Of a stretch of DNA of 64,000 bases, positions 8,701-17,420 are shown piece by piece. This DNA is from Methanospirillum stamsii (lineage in GTDB: Archaea > Halobacteriota > Methanomicrobia > Methanomicrobiales > Methanospirillaceae), in NCBI RefSeq assembly GCF_003173335.1, contig NZ_QGMZ01000018.1:221183-285182 (forward strand), written 5' to 3'. Below the pieces are notes generated by a model that was not told the DNA's origin, did not search any database, and was given only the letters and a program-made list of their open reading frames with translations. The stretch's first letter is position 1, and every line of letters starts with the position of its first letter. The position numbers were made by a program, and so were the translations under genes.

Positions 8701-11234
8701 CCGGAAGTAATGAATGGTCTTATTTATCTCCGATTCTCTTTTTTCTGCTCATTTTTTCAGTCTTAATCTCCGGAGTATGTTCTGATGTTACCGGAGGAAT
8801 ACCTGGTATTTCCTACTATGGAGGTGAGTTCAGTACAGATACTATTCCTCGTACCCTGATCACAGGGCAGGAAATTCAGGTTATGATTGAGTTTCGAAAC
8901 TCTGGCATGACTGCATGGGAATATGATGTAGAAAAGTTTGGTGTTCAGTATTCAGGAGATAATAGTCTTATCAATGTTGATCCTCTCATCAGTCCTCTTC
9001 AGAAAGGTTCACGTGTCCATAGCGGACAGAGTTACCAATTTCCGTTCTTGATAACTGCATATAATCCTGGCCATGTGGATCTTCAGTTTGCTGTTGTAAA
9101 AATCCTTCCTTCAGGAAAAACAACTCCTGTCTCCGATTTTACTGTAATCCCAGTGGAGATCAGTGAAGGCGTTGTACAAACAGGTGATTCTGGCACAATA
9201 CAGGTATCCGGAGGTGATTCACATTTTCCTGTTGCGTTGGATGGGACTCATGTAGGGGTTACCCCACTCACAATCCCTGGTATTTCTGTTGGTTATCATA
9301 CCATCACGGTTGATGGAAATGAAGGTGTTATGGAGCAAAAAGTTCAGGTCCTTCCGAATTCGATAATCGAAGTTACCTATAGTCCTGAAAGATCATTCAT
9401 AACCATAGAAACAAAAAAGTCTTTTTTACTTGACAACCCCGACCCCGTTCTGACCCTCATTCTCTCGAATTTTTTTATTATCCTGGGACTTGTCCTGACT
9501 CTTACCGCTATAGGTGTATGTGCTGTTGTAGTTATGACCGGGAGGCTTAAGCGGGTGAAATATGTAGTTTCGCAAATAATACCTCCTTCTATCTCAAAAA
9601 AAGGGAAAAGGTATGTTTCGATTGTAAAGAAAAGAAACATGAGTAAAGAAGAGGTTAAGTTTGATCCAATAGCCGGTTTGTTTCATCAGGGAGAGAAAAA
9701 AATTCTCAAAGTCAAGGTTTTCAATAAAGGATTAAAGGAAATAATCATAGATAATCTTTCTATTCCTCCAGGGGAATTCAGGATCCTAATCCGGGAGTTA
9801 ATGGATGATGATCCTGGAGATAATGCCACTGAAATTGATTTCACATTCACCGGTGATGATGGAAAAGAGAAAAACCGGGTTGTTCATTTCCAATATCGCA
9901 TCCTCTCCAAAGTGCCTGATTTATCCTGGATATTTGATAAATTTTACCAAAAAAATGACAAAATAATTGCAGTTATAAAAATAAACAATAAAAACCTCTT
10001 TGATCTGACTGCAGATACCACTACGATTAAAGCAGGAGAAGAGGAGCCTGTCGAACTGGAAATGGAGGATCCTGATAACGATGCATCATCAATTTTCAGA
10101 AAAATATCTCTCTCTTTTAAAGAGAGGTCATCTCTTATTATTCCTGTCAGGATTCCATATAATAAGGGAATTTATCTCTACTTTTCTCGTCAGTTCACAG
10201 AGTCACTGGAATGGTTTAAACAGAGAATAGAGGATGGTGATTCTGATCCGGTACTTCAGAGGTACAAAAATCTGGTAGAGAAAAAATTATCCGACACTAA
10301 TAACGGAGGCACTTTAAAATCTTCTGTTTCTGATAATGATTCGAAAACTGCGACCATTATAAAAAATCAATCTCCTTCTATTGATGTCACTGGTAGTAAT
10401 AAGTCTGCTATCCCCACTTTTTCAGAATTCCCTGATTCATTACTTTCCCTGTATCAACCAGTATCACTCGTTAGTACTGACCGGATGGGAACAATTTATC
10501 ACGCTATAAAATCTTCAGATTCAGAATCTGTAGCTCTTCGTATCCTTAATCCTGGCAATGTCCCCATTTCAAGTGTAGAGTTGCAAATTCAGGCATGGAG
10601 GTCACTAAAGCATCAGAATATTCTGCAAATAAAGTATTGGGAACGTGATCCGGTCTATTTTTTGGAATTTGATCTGCCTTCCGGAGCGATTCAGAAAAAA
10701 AGACGGGTGTATACTCTTGCAGATCTAAAGGTGCCGATTCCTCCGTCTGCTGCCTTACGGATTGTCCGGGGTCTTGCCCACGGTATTGCCTATACTCATC
10801 GTCAGGGAGTTAGGCATTATTTACTAGAGCCTTCTGTAATCCTCCTTGATAAAGGATTGAATCCGAAAATTTCCGGGTTTGATACTTCTGTTTTGATTCA
10901 GTCCCGTATCCCTGATAAGTGCTGGATTGCAGCTCCGGAACAGTCTGATCCTGACAATTATGGGAATCCTGGGAAAAAAACAGATATTTATCAGGTAGGG
11001 GCCATTTTTTATTACCTTATTACTGGTCTTATGCCTTCAGTTACAAATCCTCTTGCAACATTACCATCGGATCATAAAGCAGGGTATTCAAAATTTGATA
11101 CCCTCATCTCTAATTGCATGTCTCCTGATAAAAATCAGAGATATGGAGAGATTGATGACCTGATGCAGGAACTTGATCTTTTATATGCGCATTTTTCTCA
11201 AAAACAAGAAAAGGTTTCTTACCGTGATGCATAA
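8697..11234 (+). CDS. Membrane receptor pseudokinase 3 (most degenerate)
   Basis: An 845-residue third paralogue. It has a signal peptide (about 8-30), the Ig-like region with EFRNSGMTAWEYDVEKFG, and a PEGA domain (about 165-225 with GVTPLTIPGISVGYHTITV). A TM segment lies at about 252-280. Two cytoplasmic beta-rich segments and a short helical region precede the kinase fold (about 580-840). All three catalytic positions are altered: VAIK lysine is R615, HRD is HYL (707-709), and DFG is SGF (726-728). APEQ and KKTDIYQVGAIFYYLITG persist, so the C-lobe fold is still under selection. It overlaps both neighbours, which argues that the receptors and the TPR protein act together. Confidence 0.83.
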   Translation: MTGSNEWSYLSPILFFLLIFSVLISGVCSDVTGGIPGISYYGGEFSTDTIPRTLITGQEIQVMIEFRNSGMTAWEYDVEKFGVQYSGDNSLINVDPLISPLQKGSRVHSGQSYQFPFLITAYNPGHVDLQFAVVKILPSGKTTPVSDFTVIPVEISEGVVQTGDSGTIQVSGGDSHFPVALDGTHVGVTPLTIPGISVGYHTITVDGNEGVMEQKVQVLPNSIIEVTYSPERSFITIETKKSFLLDNPDPVLTLILSNFFIILGLVLTLTAIGVCAVVVMTGRLKRVKYVVSQIIPPSISKKGKRYVSIVKKRNMSKEEVKFDPIAGLFHQGEKKILKVKVFNKGLKEIIIDNLSIPPGEFRILIRELMDDDPGDNATEIDFTFTGDDGKEKNRVVHFQYRILSKVPDLSWIFDKFYQKNDKIIAVIKINNKNLFDLTADTTTIKAGEEEPVELEMEDPDNDASSIFRKISLSFKERSSLIIPVRIPYNKGIYLYFSRQFTESLEWFKQRIEDGDSDPVLQRYKNLVEKKLSDTNNGGTLKSSVSDNDSKTATIIKNQSPSIDVTGSNKSAIPTFSEFPDSLLSLYQPVSLVSTDRMGTIYHAIKSSDSESVALRILNPGNVPISSVELQIQAWRSLKHQNILQIKYWERDPVYFLEFDLPSGAIQKKRRVYTLADLKVPIPPSAALRIVRGLAHGIAYTHRQGVRHYLLEPSVILLDKGLNPKISGFDTSVLIQSRIPDKCWIAAPEQSDPDNYGNPGKKTDIYQVGAIFYYLITGLMPSVTNPLATLPSDHKAGYSKFDTLISNCMSPDKNQRYGEIDDLMQELDLLYAHFSQKQEKVSYRDA

Positions 11235-12402
11235 ATCCGGAAGATGGCCGATTATCTATCAGATCAGTCTGATGGTGTTTATTATTATTTTATTGTCCGG
11301 GATTGCATCCGGAGTTATCCAAAGTGATTCTGAGGTTAGCCTTACTGAAGGAGTTGTAGCATATAATTCTGGAGATCTTGAGTATTCACTTCAGATTTTT
11401 GAGTTAATAGTTCAAAAAGATCCATTGTGGCCAAATGGGTGGTTATGGAAAGGAGAAGTACTATCAGATTTGGGCAGACAGGATGAAGCAGATATAGCAT
11501 TTAAAACCGGAAGATGTCTACAAAATCCCGGTTCCTGTCAGGTTCCATTGGAAGAAAACACGGTCAAAAATGCAGGTTTCAACGGTCACCATGCAGGAAA
11601 TACATACTCCTCTCCATCAGTTGAGGATCCGGTTCCTGAATTTATAAGCGGCCATGGAGATCCGATAAGCCATGATGTCAGTTTAAGTCCTTCTAATAGC
11701 ATCTCACCAGATAATAATCAAAATCCTGCAGAGAGTTATGAAAAACAGGGGGACTATTCTTTTGATAGATCTGAGTGGGATAAAGCCCTTCAGTTCTACA
11801 AAATGGCTGAAAAATTGGATCCTGATAACCCGGATTATTCTGATAAAGAAGGAGAAGCACATGCAAAAAAAGGAGACTTAATTTCTGCATTATCTGCATG
11901 GAATCGTACTCTTGAGCATGAATCTAACCAAACTCTCCGCGATGAATTGTTTCAAAAGCGAAGTGAGGCATTTTCCAACCTGAATCAATCACTTGAGGCA
12001 GCAAAAGAACTGGAAAATATGAGTCCTGCTTCAAGAAATCCACAAAACCTCATCCGGAAGGGAGATCTCTATTCCATGGTCGGTGATCTTCCATCCGCGG
12101 AGAAGGCATACCTTGATTCATTATCTTTATTACCCGGGGATGTTGATACTTCACTGAGTCTTGCAAAACTCCGGATACAACAGGGGCGATATCCGGACGC
12201 GAAAGATATTCTAAACTCTATTCCGGAAATCTCACTAACGCCACCTCAAAGCAGGTTCCTGAATCAGTTGAAGAAACAGGTTCCTCATGACAGTACTGAA
12301 ACATCAGATAATCTTTCAGTGCTTTTTTCAAGACCTGAATTTTATATTTTGACTCTGATAGGATTTGGGGTTGTATTTTACTTGAGAAAAAAGATATTCT
12401 GA
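11227..12402 (+). CDS. Exported or membrane-bound TPR protein
   Basis: About 391 residues. A signal sequence or anchor (about 12-32) is followed by tetratricopeptide repeats; clear helices start at GVVAYNSGDLEYSLQIF, DRSEWDKALQFYKMAEKLDPDNP and GDLPSAEKAYLDSLSLLPGD. A TM helix (about 372-388) and a short basic tail end the protein, so the repeats probably face outside. I chose the ATG at 11227, which overlaps the receptor-3 stop by 8 bases. Upstream in-frame starts would extend into that gene and place charged residues before the signal. It is the last gene of the receptor cluster, where a scaffold or ligand-presenting role is plausible but unproven. Confidence 0.8.
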   Translation: MHKSGRWPIIYQISLMVFIIILLSGIASGVIQSDSEVSLTEGVVAYNSGDLEYSLQIFELIVQKDPLWPNGWLWKGEVLSDLGRQDEADIAFKTGRCLQNPGSCQVPLEENTVKNAGFNGHHAGNTYSSPSVEDPVPEFISGHGDPISHDVSLSPSNSISPDNNQNPAESYEKQGDYSFDRSEWDKALQFYKMAEKLDPDNPDYSDKEGEAHAKKGDLISALSAWNRTLEHESNQTLRDELFQKRSEAFSNLNQSLEAAKELENMSPASRNPQNLIRKGDLYSMVGDLPSAEKAYLDSLSLLPGDVDTSLSLAKLRIQQGRYPDAKDILNSIPEISLTPPQSRFLNQLKKQVPHDSTETSDNLSVLFSRPEFYILTLIGFGVVFYLRKKIF

Positions 12403-12414
12403 TCTTCCTTTTCT

Positions 12415-12942
12415 CTAAGAACATCCACAATCACTGATGGCTGAACCTGGTTTCGGATGTGTCACCTGAATATTTGTCTTTGCTTTCATTGTGCTGATTA
12501 CTCCATTACTGCTCTCTTGATCATCCAGGATGAGCCCTATTTCAAGTGAATAAACACCAGGTTGAAGGGAAGGGATGGTAAATGGTATCGTATAGGTTCT
12601 TTCTTCCCCTTTTGCCGGAACCGGCCATTCAGCATTTGTGGTAATAAGAGTCCTCGGGCCGAGTGATCCGGTAAACTTTAATGATTCTGCCTGTCCGGGT
12701 TTGATATCCCGGTTAACTACAGTTATTATCGGGGAGATATTCATGCCCGGACTCACGATCGTACTATCAGATGGAAGGTTGATACTTGCAATATAAATCT
12801 CCGAATTATCTCCCGACACCGGAGAAATAATGGCGATGAATGTGATGCAGAGTGTCAGAAAAAATACTGGATTAAAATATCCTAGCGAACGAGAATGTGT
12901 CATATACTCAGATAGTAATTGTTTCGGTTTATATCCTGTCAT
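12415..12942 (-). CDS. Small secreted protein with a CARDB/Ig-like domain
   Basis: I do not recognise a specific family member. About 175 residues are predicted from the ATG at 12942. An in-frame ATG at 12963 lies within 20 bases of a TATA-like AATAAAAAG (about 12974-12982), which leaves too little room for a leader. Another at 12903 is also possible. A hydrophobic export signal is followed by one beta-rich domain with alternating strands (SPIITVVNRD, GVYSLEIGLILDD). It is reminiscent of CARDB or Big-type adhesion modules. The C-terminus ends in CGCS. It is convergent with the receptor cluster, 12 bases from its end. Confidence 0.6.
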   Translation of the reverse strand: MTGYKPKQLLSEYMTHSRSLGYFNPVFFLTLCITFIAIISPVSGDNSEIYIASINLPSDSTIVSPGMNISPIITVVNRDIKPGQAESLKFTGSLGPRTLITTNAEWPVPAKGEERTYTIPFTIPSLQPGVYSLEIGLILDDQESSNGVISTMKAKTNIQVTHPKPGSAISDCGCS

Positions 12943-12998
12943 TGAAATAAAATTCCTGCACATGCACTGACTTTTTATTCCTCTGATAGAATGATACT

Positions 12999-13748
12999 AT
13001 GATAATGGATATCATCAGTCTTTCATCACCTGAAAAAACAGGCACGCCATCAGATCTTCAGAGGGAGCTCTATGATGAGGTTCCGACAGCAATTTTCATC
13101 AATGGAAAACATGTCTCTACTATCCTTTTAGCGCCCGGAAATCAGGAAGAATATTTCACAGGGTTCTTGTTCACCGAGCAATACATCTCAAAAATTGAAG
13201 AGATAGAGTCTATAAGACCTGAAAAAAACCGGATTAGTGTTCTTACAACAAACATCTTCACAAGTCCGGGTCCGAAAAAAACAATCCTCTCCGGGTGTGG
13301 AGGAGCAGTTTCATATGTTGACCCCGGAAAACTACCGGTGATTTCATCTGATTTTTCTGTCAGTGTAGAGGATCTGAAAACAGGAATATCCGGATTCAAT
13401 GCGTTCAATCGTGCAAGTTCCAATAGCCCGTCAATTTCATCTCTCTTTTTGGGGCCGGAGGTTCTTTATCAGCGGTCTGATATCGGTGATGAACAGGTGA
13501 CTGACCGGATAATCGGTGCTGCTCTTATGGGATCAATCAATTTTTCCACGACCTGGTGTATGAGTACAGTCATCATTACCTCTGAAATTGTGAGAAAATG
13601 CCTGATAGTTGGAATTCCCCTCATTCTTACAGCCAGCCACCTAACTAAACTGGCACAGGAGATTGGACAGAAAAACGGAATATGTATTGCCAGTCTCCAA
13701 AATGATTCCCTGGTGATATATGCTCATCCGGAACGAATAATCCGCTGA
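12999..13748 (+). CDS. fdhD: Formate dehydrogenase accessory sulfurtransferase FdhD
   Basis: FdhD passes sulfur from a cysteine desulfurase to the Mo/W-bis-pyranopterin cofactor of formate dehydrogenase. The 249-residue sequence has the central glycine-rich loop SGCGGAVSY with one cysteine (C100) where the bacterial family has a CxxC pair. It also has the C-terminal Rossmann-like half ending CIASLQNDSLVIYAHPERI, typical of FdhD. The second cysteine of the pair is not visible. The convergent neighbour, one base away, carries a cysteine desulfurase domain, which fits as sulfur donor. No formate dehydrogenase gene is in the window. Confidence 0.8.
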   Translation: MIMDIISLSSPEKTGTPSDLQRELYDEVPTAIFINGKHVSTILLAPGNQEEYFTGFLFTEQYISKIEEIESIRPEKNRISVLTTNIFTSPGPKKTILSGCGGAVSYVDPGKLPVISSDFSVSVEDLKTGISGFNAFNRASSNSPSISSLFLGPEVLYQRSDIGDEQVTDRIIGAALMGSINFSTTWCMSTVIITSEIVRKCLIVGIPLILTASHLTKLAQEIGQKNGICIASLQNDSLVIYAHPERIIR

Positions 13749-16373
13749 TTATTTGGCAATAATCTCTTTTAAAGTTGCGATAAAGAGGTCAATGTCATCT
13801 ATTGTTGTATAAATACCAAGGCTTACTCTTACGGTTCCGTTCGGAAGACCAAGAGCATACATTAAGGGATGACAACAATGGAGTCCAGACCTGACAAGGA
13901 TGTCATGTTCATCAAGCTGCTGAGCCATTTCATGAGGGTGCATTCCTTCAACCGTGAATGATACAACACCTATACGGTTTTCTGGAAGAGGAGGCGCAAA
14001 TACCGTTATTCTGTCCAGAGTTTTCAGGATGCTGATGAGATGGGTGGTAAGGGTTGATTCATGGTCATGGATCTTTTCCATGCCGATTTTCCGAAGATAA
14101 TCAATTGCAATGCCAAGAGCTATTCCCCCGGAAATATTCGGGGTTCCTGCTTCATACTGCTCATAGCCCTCAAGCACGGTGATATCCTTTTCTGTAACCG
14201 ATTCAACCATACCTCCCCCCATCATCATTGGTTTCAGGATTGGATCTCTCATCCAGAGAACACCGGTTCCGGTAGGCCCGAGCATTTTATGCCCGGAAAA
14301 ACAGTAAAAGTCACATCCTATTTTTGCCACATCAACCGGAATATGAGGAGCTCCCTGTGCTCCGTCCACAAGGAGTAATGTCCCGCATTTTCTGCAAATG
14401 TCTGCTATCTCTTCTACTGGAAGAAGTGTTCCAAGTACATTTGATGCATGAGTAATTGCGACCAATTTTACCGGAGTTACGAGGGCATTCCTGAACGCTT
14501 CCATGTCCAGCATAAAGTCCGGAGTAATGCCAATTACTTCAACGATAACGCCCAGTTTTTCAAGAGCCTTCCAGGGAAGGAAGTTTGAATGATGTTCGAG
14601 TATCGTTGTAACAATCCTGTCACCCGGACTCCAGGAAAGACCATAGGCAACCATATTAATTGCTTCGGTGGTATTTTTAGTAAAAACTGTGATACCTGCT
14701 GTTCCCCCGATGAATTTCGAAACCTTCTCATGGGCATGCCAGTACCGCTGGGTTGCTATCCGGGTTAGCCGGTGAACTCCCCTCCCTACATTGGACCTGT
14801 ACTGATGTTCGAATTCCACCAATGCCTGGACAACCGGTTCAGGTGAGCAACTAGTAGCGGCATTATCAAGGTAGATGACATCACCAAGAATCGGAAAATC
14901 GTGCTTAATATCCCTGAAAATATCCTGCTCTATTTGTAGAGGCTCTCTTGTAGGGATATTTTGAGCAGAAACCTGTTCTTGTTTCTTTTTTGTTCGCGTC
15001 CCCTTTGCAAGGGTAAAGTCATCATGTACCAGGACTCCCATATTCCTACATAATTCCCGCATCTTGGGAGGAAGAGCCCGCCATCGCCAGAGCCCCCAGT
15101 CGGTGTATGCATCAGGCATCTGTTTTTTCTCTGCCCATTTATCCAGGAAATCATCCCACCTATCAGTCATCTCCGGATGGGTTTTTTTAATTCCCTCGTA
15201 TTCACTTTCCAGCATAGCCGGACAGAGGTAACAGCCTATCCGCTCAATTCCTCTTTCATAGAGGGGGTTCATCGGGATTTTTTTCCACCAGAGGTAGAGG
15301 AAGACTTCGAATGCTCTCCAACTTCTGATGGGTGAGATATTCAGTTGAAGGGGATTTGCCGGGTTCTGGCTGGTTTCATCAAGACCGGCCCGGTTCCAGG
15401 ATTCATACCAGCGGTTCCCCTGAATAGTGACGCATGGTCCGACATCAGCAAGATATATCTTCAGGGGATGGAGTTTAAGCAGTTTACAACACCACCGGTT
15501 GTCTTTGCCCGGTGGACCTGCTTTCTCCGCTGCCTGAAAAAAATCACCGCCTTTCCGAATAATTTCAGCCCCCTGTTCCTCAATAAACCGGATAGTCTCG
15601 GGAAATTCAAGTCCGGTATCGATAAAAAAGGATTTTGTAACTCCTGCTTTTTTTGCCAGATGAAGTATTGCAGTACTGTCTTTTCCCCCTGAAAACGATA
15701 CATTTGCAGTCGGCCGGTCATTGATATGACTCTTTATGGTCCGGATTGCATTTCTTTCAAGGTTTTTCAGATGATACTGATTCTGTGCAATCACGGCCTC
15801 CCAGTCAGGGTCAGGATATGTCCGGGGAGTTACCTGAAGGAGTTCTTTAACCCGGATATATCCTTCTTTTACAACTCCGGTCCCATATTTTCCATTTGCG
15901 GTGATAATTACCGTTCCGTCAGAGAGAGGCTCTGATAATTTGAATCTCTTCCCGCCTATCCTCCCCTTTTCGGATTTCAGGTCAACTATTCTGGTAAGAT
16001 CTACAATCCCTCTCTTGATGTGGGTCAGGAGAAAAGGGAGGGCTTCGGGAGTGATATCCAGGGAAAATTTTCTGGTAACCGGATCAAAGGTAAGCCATCC
16101 AAACCTTTCTCCGTTTATAATGACCAGTTCTGCCCGGTCATATCCTCCGGTTTTATTGAGGAGGATGACTTTTGGAAGAGGGATCTCTCCAAACTGTGAT
16201 GCAATTAATTCGTAGATGAGATTCCGGTCTGCAGAAAGAGCTGGCCGGAGGTCGTATGGCTGAAGAAGAGGGATGGTTTTTCCCTCTCCCCCGCAACTAC
16301 AACTCCGTGCGATGAGTGGAATATTGCAGTGTTCACACCAATAAAGAGTTTTTTTCACAGCCGGCTCGTGCAT
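13749..16373 (-). CDS. Fusion protein: Zn ribbon, PUA-like domain, PAPS-reductase-type PP-loop domain, SufS-type cysteine desulfurase
   Basis: One 874-residue chain joins two enzyme types. Residues 13-27 hold four cysteines (CEHC, CSC), a zinc-ribbon pattern. A PUA-like region follows to about 185. The PAPS-reductase domain has the PP-loop FSGGKDST near 230, a WCCKLLK cysteine pair, and IGCYLCP near 380, which could bind an Fe-S cluster. From about 490 to the end is a class V PLP aminotransferase fold. It has the SGHKMLG lysine and the catalytic loop RSGLHCCHP, so it looks like an active SufS-type desulfurase. The PP-loop half may activate an acceptor that receives sulfur from the other half. 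The true substrate is unknown. Confidence 0.85.
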   Translation of the reverse strand: MHEPAVKKTLYWCEHCNIPLIARSCSCGGEGKTIPLLQPYDLRPALSADRNLIYELIASQFGEIPLPKVILLNKTGGYDRAELVIINGERFGWLTFDPVTRKFSLDITPEALPFLLTHIKRGIVDLTRIVDLKSEKGRIGGKRFKLSEPLSDGTVIITANGKYGTGVVKEGYIRVKELLQVTPRTYPDPDWEAVIAQNQYHLKNLERNAIRTIKSHINDRPTANVSFSGGKDSTAILHLAKKAGVTKSFFIDTGLEFPETIRFIEEQGAEIIRKGGDFFQAAEKAGPPGKDNRWCCKLLKLHPLKIYLADVGPCVTIQGNRWYESWNRAGLDETSQNPANPLQLNISPIRSWRAFEVFLYLWWKKIPMNPLYERGIERIGCYLCPAMLESEYEGIKKTHPEMTDRWDDFLDKWAEKKQMPDAYTDWGLWRWRALPPKMRELCRNMGVLVHDDFTLAKGTRTKKKQEQVSAQNIPTREPLQIEQDIFRDIKHDFPILGDVIYLDNAATSCSPEPVVQALVEFEHQYRSNVGRGVHRLTRIATQRYWHAHEKVSKFIGGTAGITVFTKNTTEAINMVAYGLSWSPGDRIVTTILEHHSNFLPWKALEKLGVIVEVIGITPDFMLDMEAFRNALVTPVKLVAITHASNVLGTLLPVEEIADICRKCGTLLLVDGAQGAPHIPVDVAKIGCDFYCFSGHKMLGPTGTGVLWMRDPILKPMMMGGGMVESVTEKDITVLEGYEQYEAGTPNISGGIALGIAIDYLRKIGMEKIHDHESTLTTHLISILKTLDRITVFAPPLPENRIGVVSFTVEGMHPHEMAQQLDEHDILVRSGLHCCHPLMYALGLPNGTVRVSLGIYTTIDDIDLFIATLKEIIAK

Positions 16374-16440
16374 TTCACTGAATAATAGGGGTTGTGGGGT
16401 AAAAAGGTACAGGCAGATGAAAAACGGTGATGGTTTTTTT

Positions 16441-17244
16441 TTATTTTCTGGTATTTTGCGTTAGGTATTGTTCAATCTGTTGTAAACGCAACGTGATATC
16501 AGAATATCCTGCTTCCTGTCTCTCAATGGTTGCCTTGAGCAGATCAAGTTTTTCTAATATCTCTCGATCAGCCTGAACAATTGGTTCCTCTTCTTTTTTC
16601 GATGAAAGAAGTTTATTTGCAATGTATCCGGCAAATGTGGCAAATATCCCTACGCCGGTTGTCATAACCAGGATCCCAATGGCTTTTCCTGCATTGGTCA
16701 CCGGGTAATGATCCCCATATCCTACGGTTGTAATTGTTACATAGACCCACCAGATGGCATCAGTTGCATTGATAATATTCGCATCTTCTGCTCCTCTTTC
16801 AGCCAGGAGAATGAAAAACGATCCAAATTCAATAATGAGAAACACCATCAGAACAAGGATGTAAATGGCTGTTTCAGCACGGTTTTCTAAAAGATGTCGT
16901 CTGATATTATGTAATCCAAGGTTGTGTATAATCCGGTATGCTTTAAAAATCCTGAAAAGCCTCAAAAATCTCATAACCGGAACACATGCAAGAAGATCTG
17001 CCCAACCCCAGTTCTGAATAAAATACTGTTTCTTTGACCTTGCCGTAATAATCCGGAAAATAAAATCCAATAGGAAAATTGCGGTAAGTCCGGTATTCAT
17101 GATGAGAATGAGAGAGTGGGTATCTTCATCAAGTCCTGGAATCCAGAGTATTCCCAGGTTAAAAATGGAGATGATGGATACAATTGCGATGAAAATTTCA
17201 TATCCAGGATCTTTCATTTCGGTTGAAAAAGTATGATTGACCAT
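16441..17244 (-). CDS. Voltage-gated potassium channel, six TM
   Basis: A 267-residue Kv-type channel. The selectivity filter is TVGYGD at about 168-173, followed by the pore-lining S6 helix. The S4-like segment VPVMRFLRLFRIFKAYRII (about 88-106) has regularly spaced arginines and a lysine, which suggests voltage sensing. Preceding hydrophobic segments provide S1-S3. The C-terminal about 40 residues are heptad-like and may form a tetramerising coiled coil. It is transcribed divergently from the metal-transport locus and has no obvious partner. Confidence 0.9.
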   Translation of the reverse strand: MVNHTFSTEMKDPGYEIFIAIVSIISIFNLGILWIPGLDEDTHSLILIMNTGLTAIFLLDFIFRIITARSKKQYFIQNWGWADLLACVPVMRFLRLFRIFKAYRIIHNLGLHNIRRHLLENRAETAIYILVLMVFLIIEFGSFFILLAERGAEDANIINATDAIWWVYVTITTVGYGDHYPVTNAGKAIGILVMTTGVGIFATFAGYIANKLLSSKKEEEPIVQADREILEKLDLLKATIERQEAGYSDITLRLQQIEQYLTQNTRK

Positions 17245-17303
17245 AGACTATGGTATGATTTCTTCTCCATGACTAATAGGTTAATACAGGTATGACAGGT
17301 ATT

Positions 17304-17345
17304 CCTGAAATCAGGTGATATATCATTTGATTTATGAAATCAAAT
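17304..17345. promoter_or_regulatory. Inverted repeats in the divergent K+ channel / metal-locus intergenic region
   Basis: A perfect 9-bp inverted repeat, ATTTGATTT and AAATCAAAT spaced by 3 bases, occupies 17325-17345. A smaller one, CCTGA-AA-TCAGG, lies at 17304-17315. Both are in the 176-base gap between divergent genes, where an operator would be expected. No regulator is identified. Confidence 0.4.
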
Positions 17346-17420
17346 CGGAAATTTCTTTTTTAGAACTAGTGATCTTATTTCTGCATCTTTTTGGATTAGA
17401 TGCCACGATCGGTGAATTGG

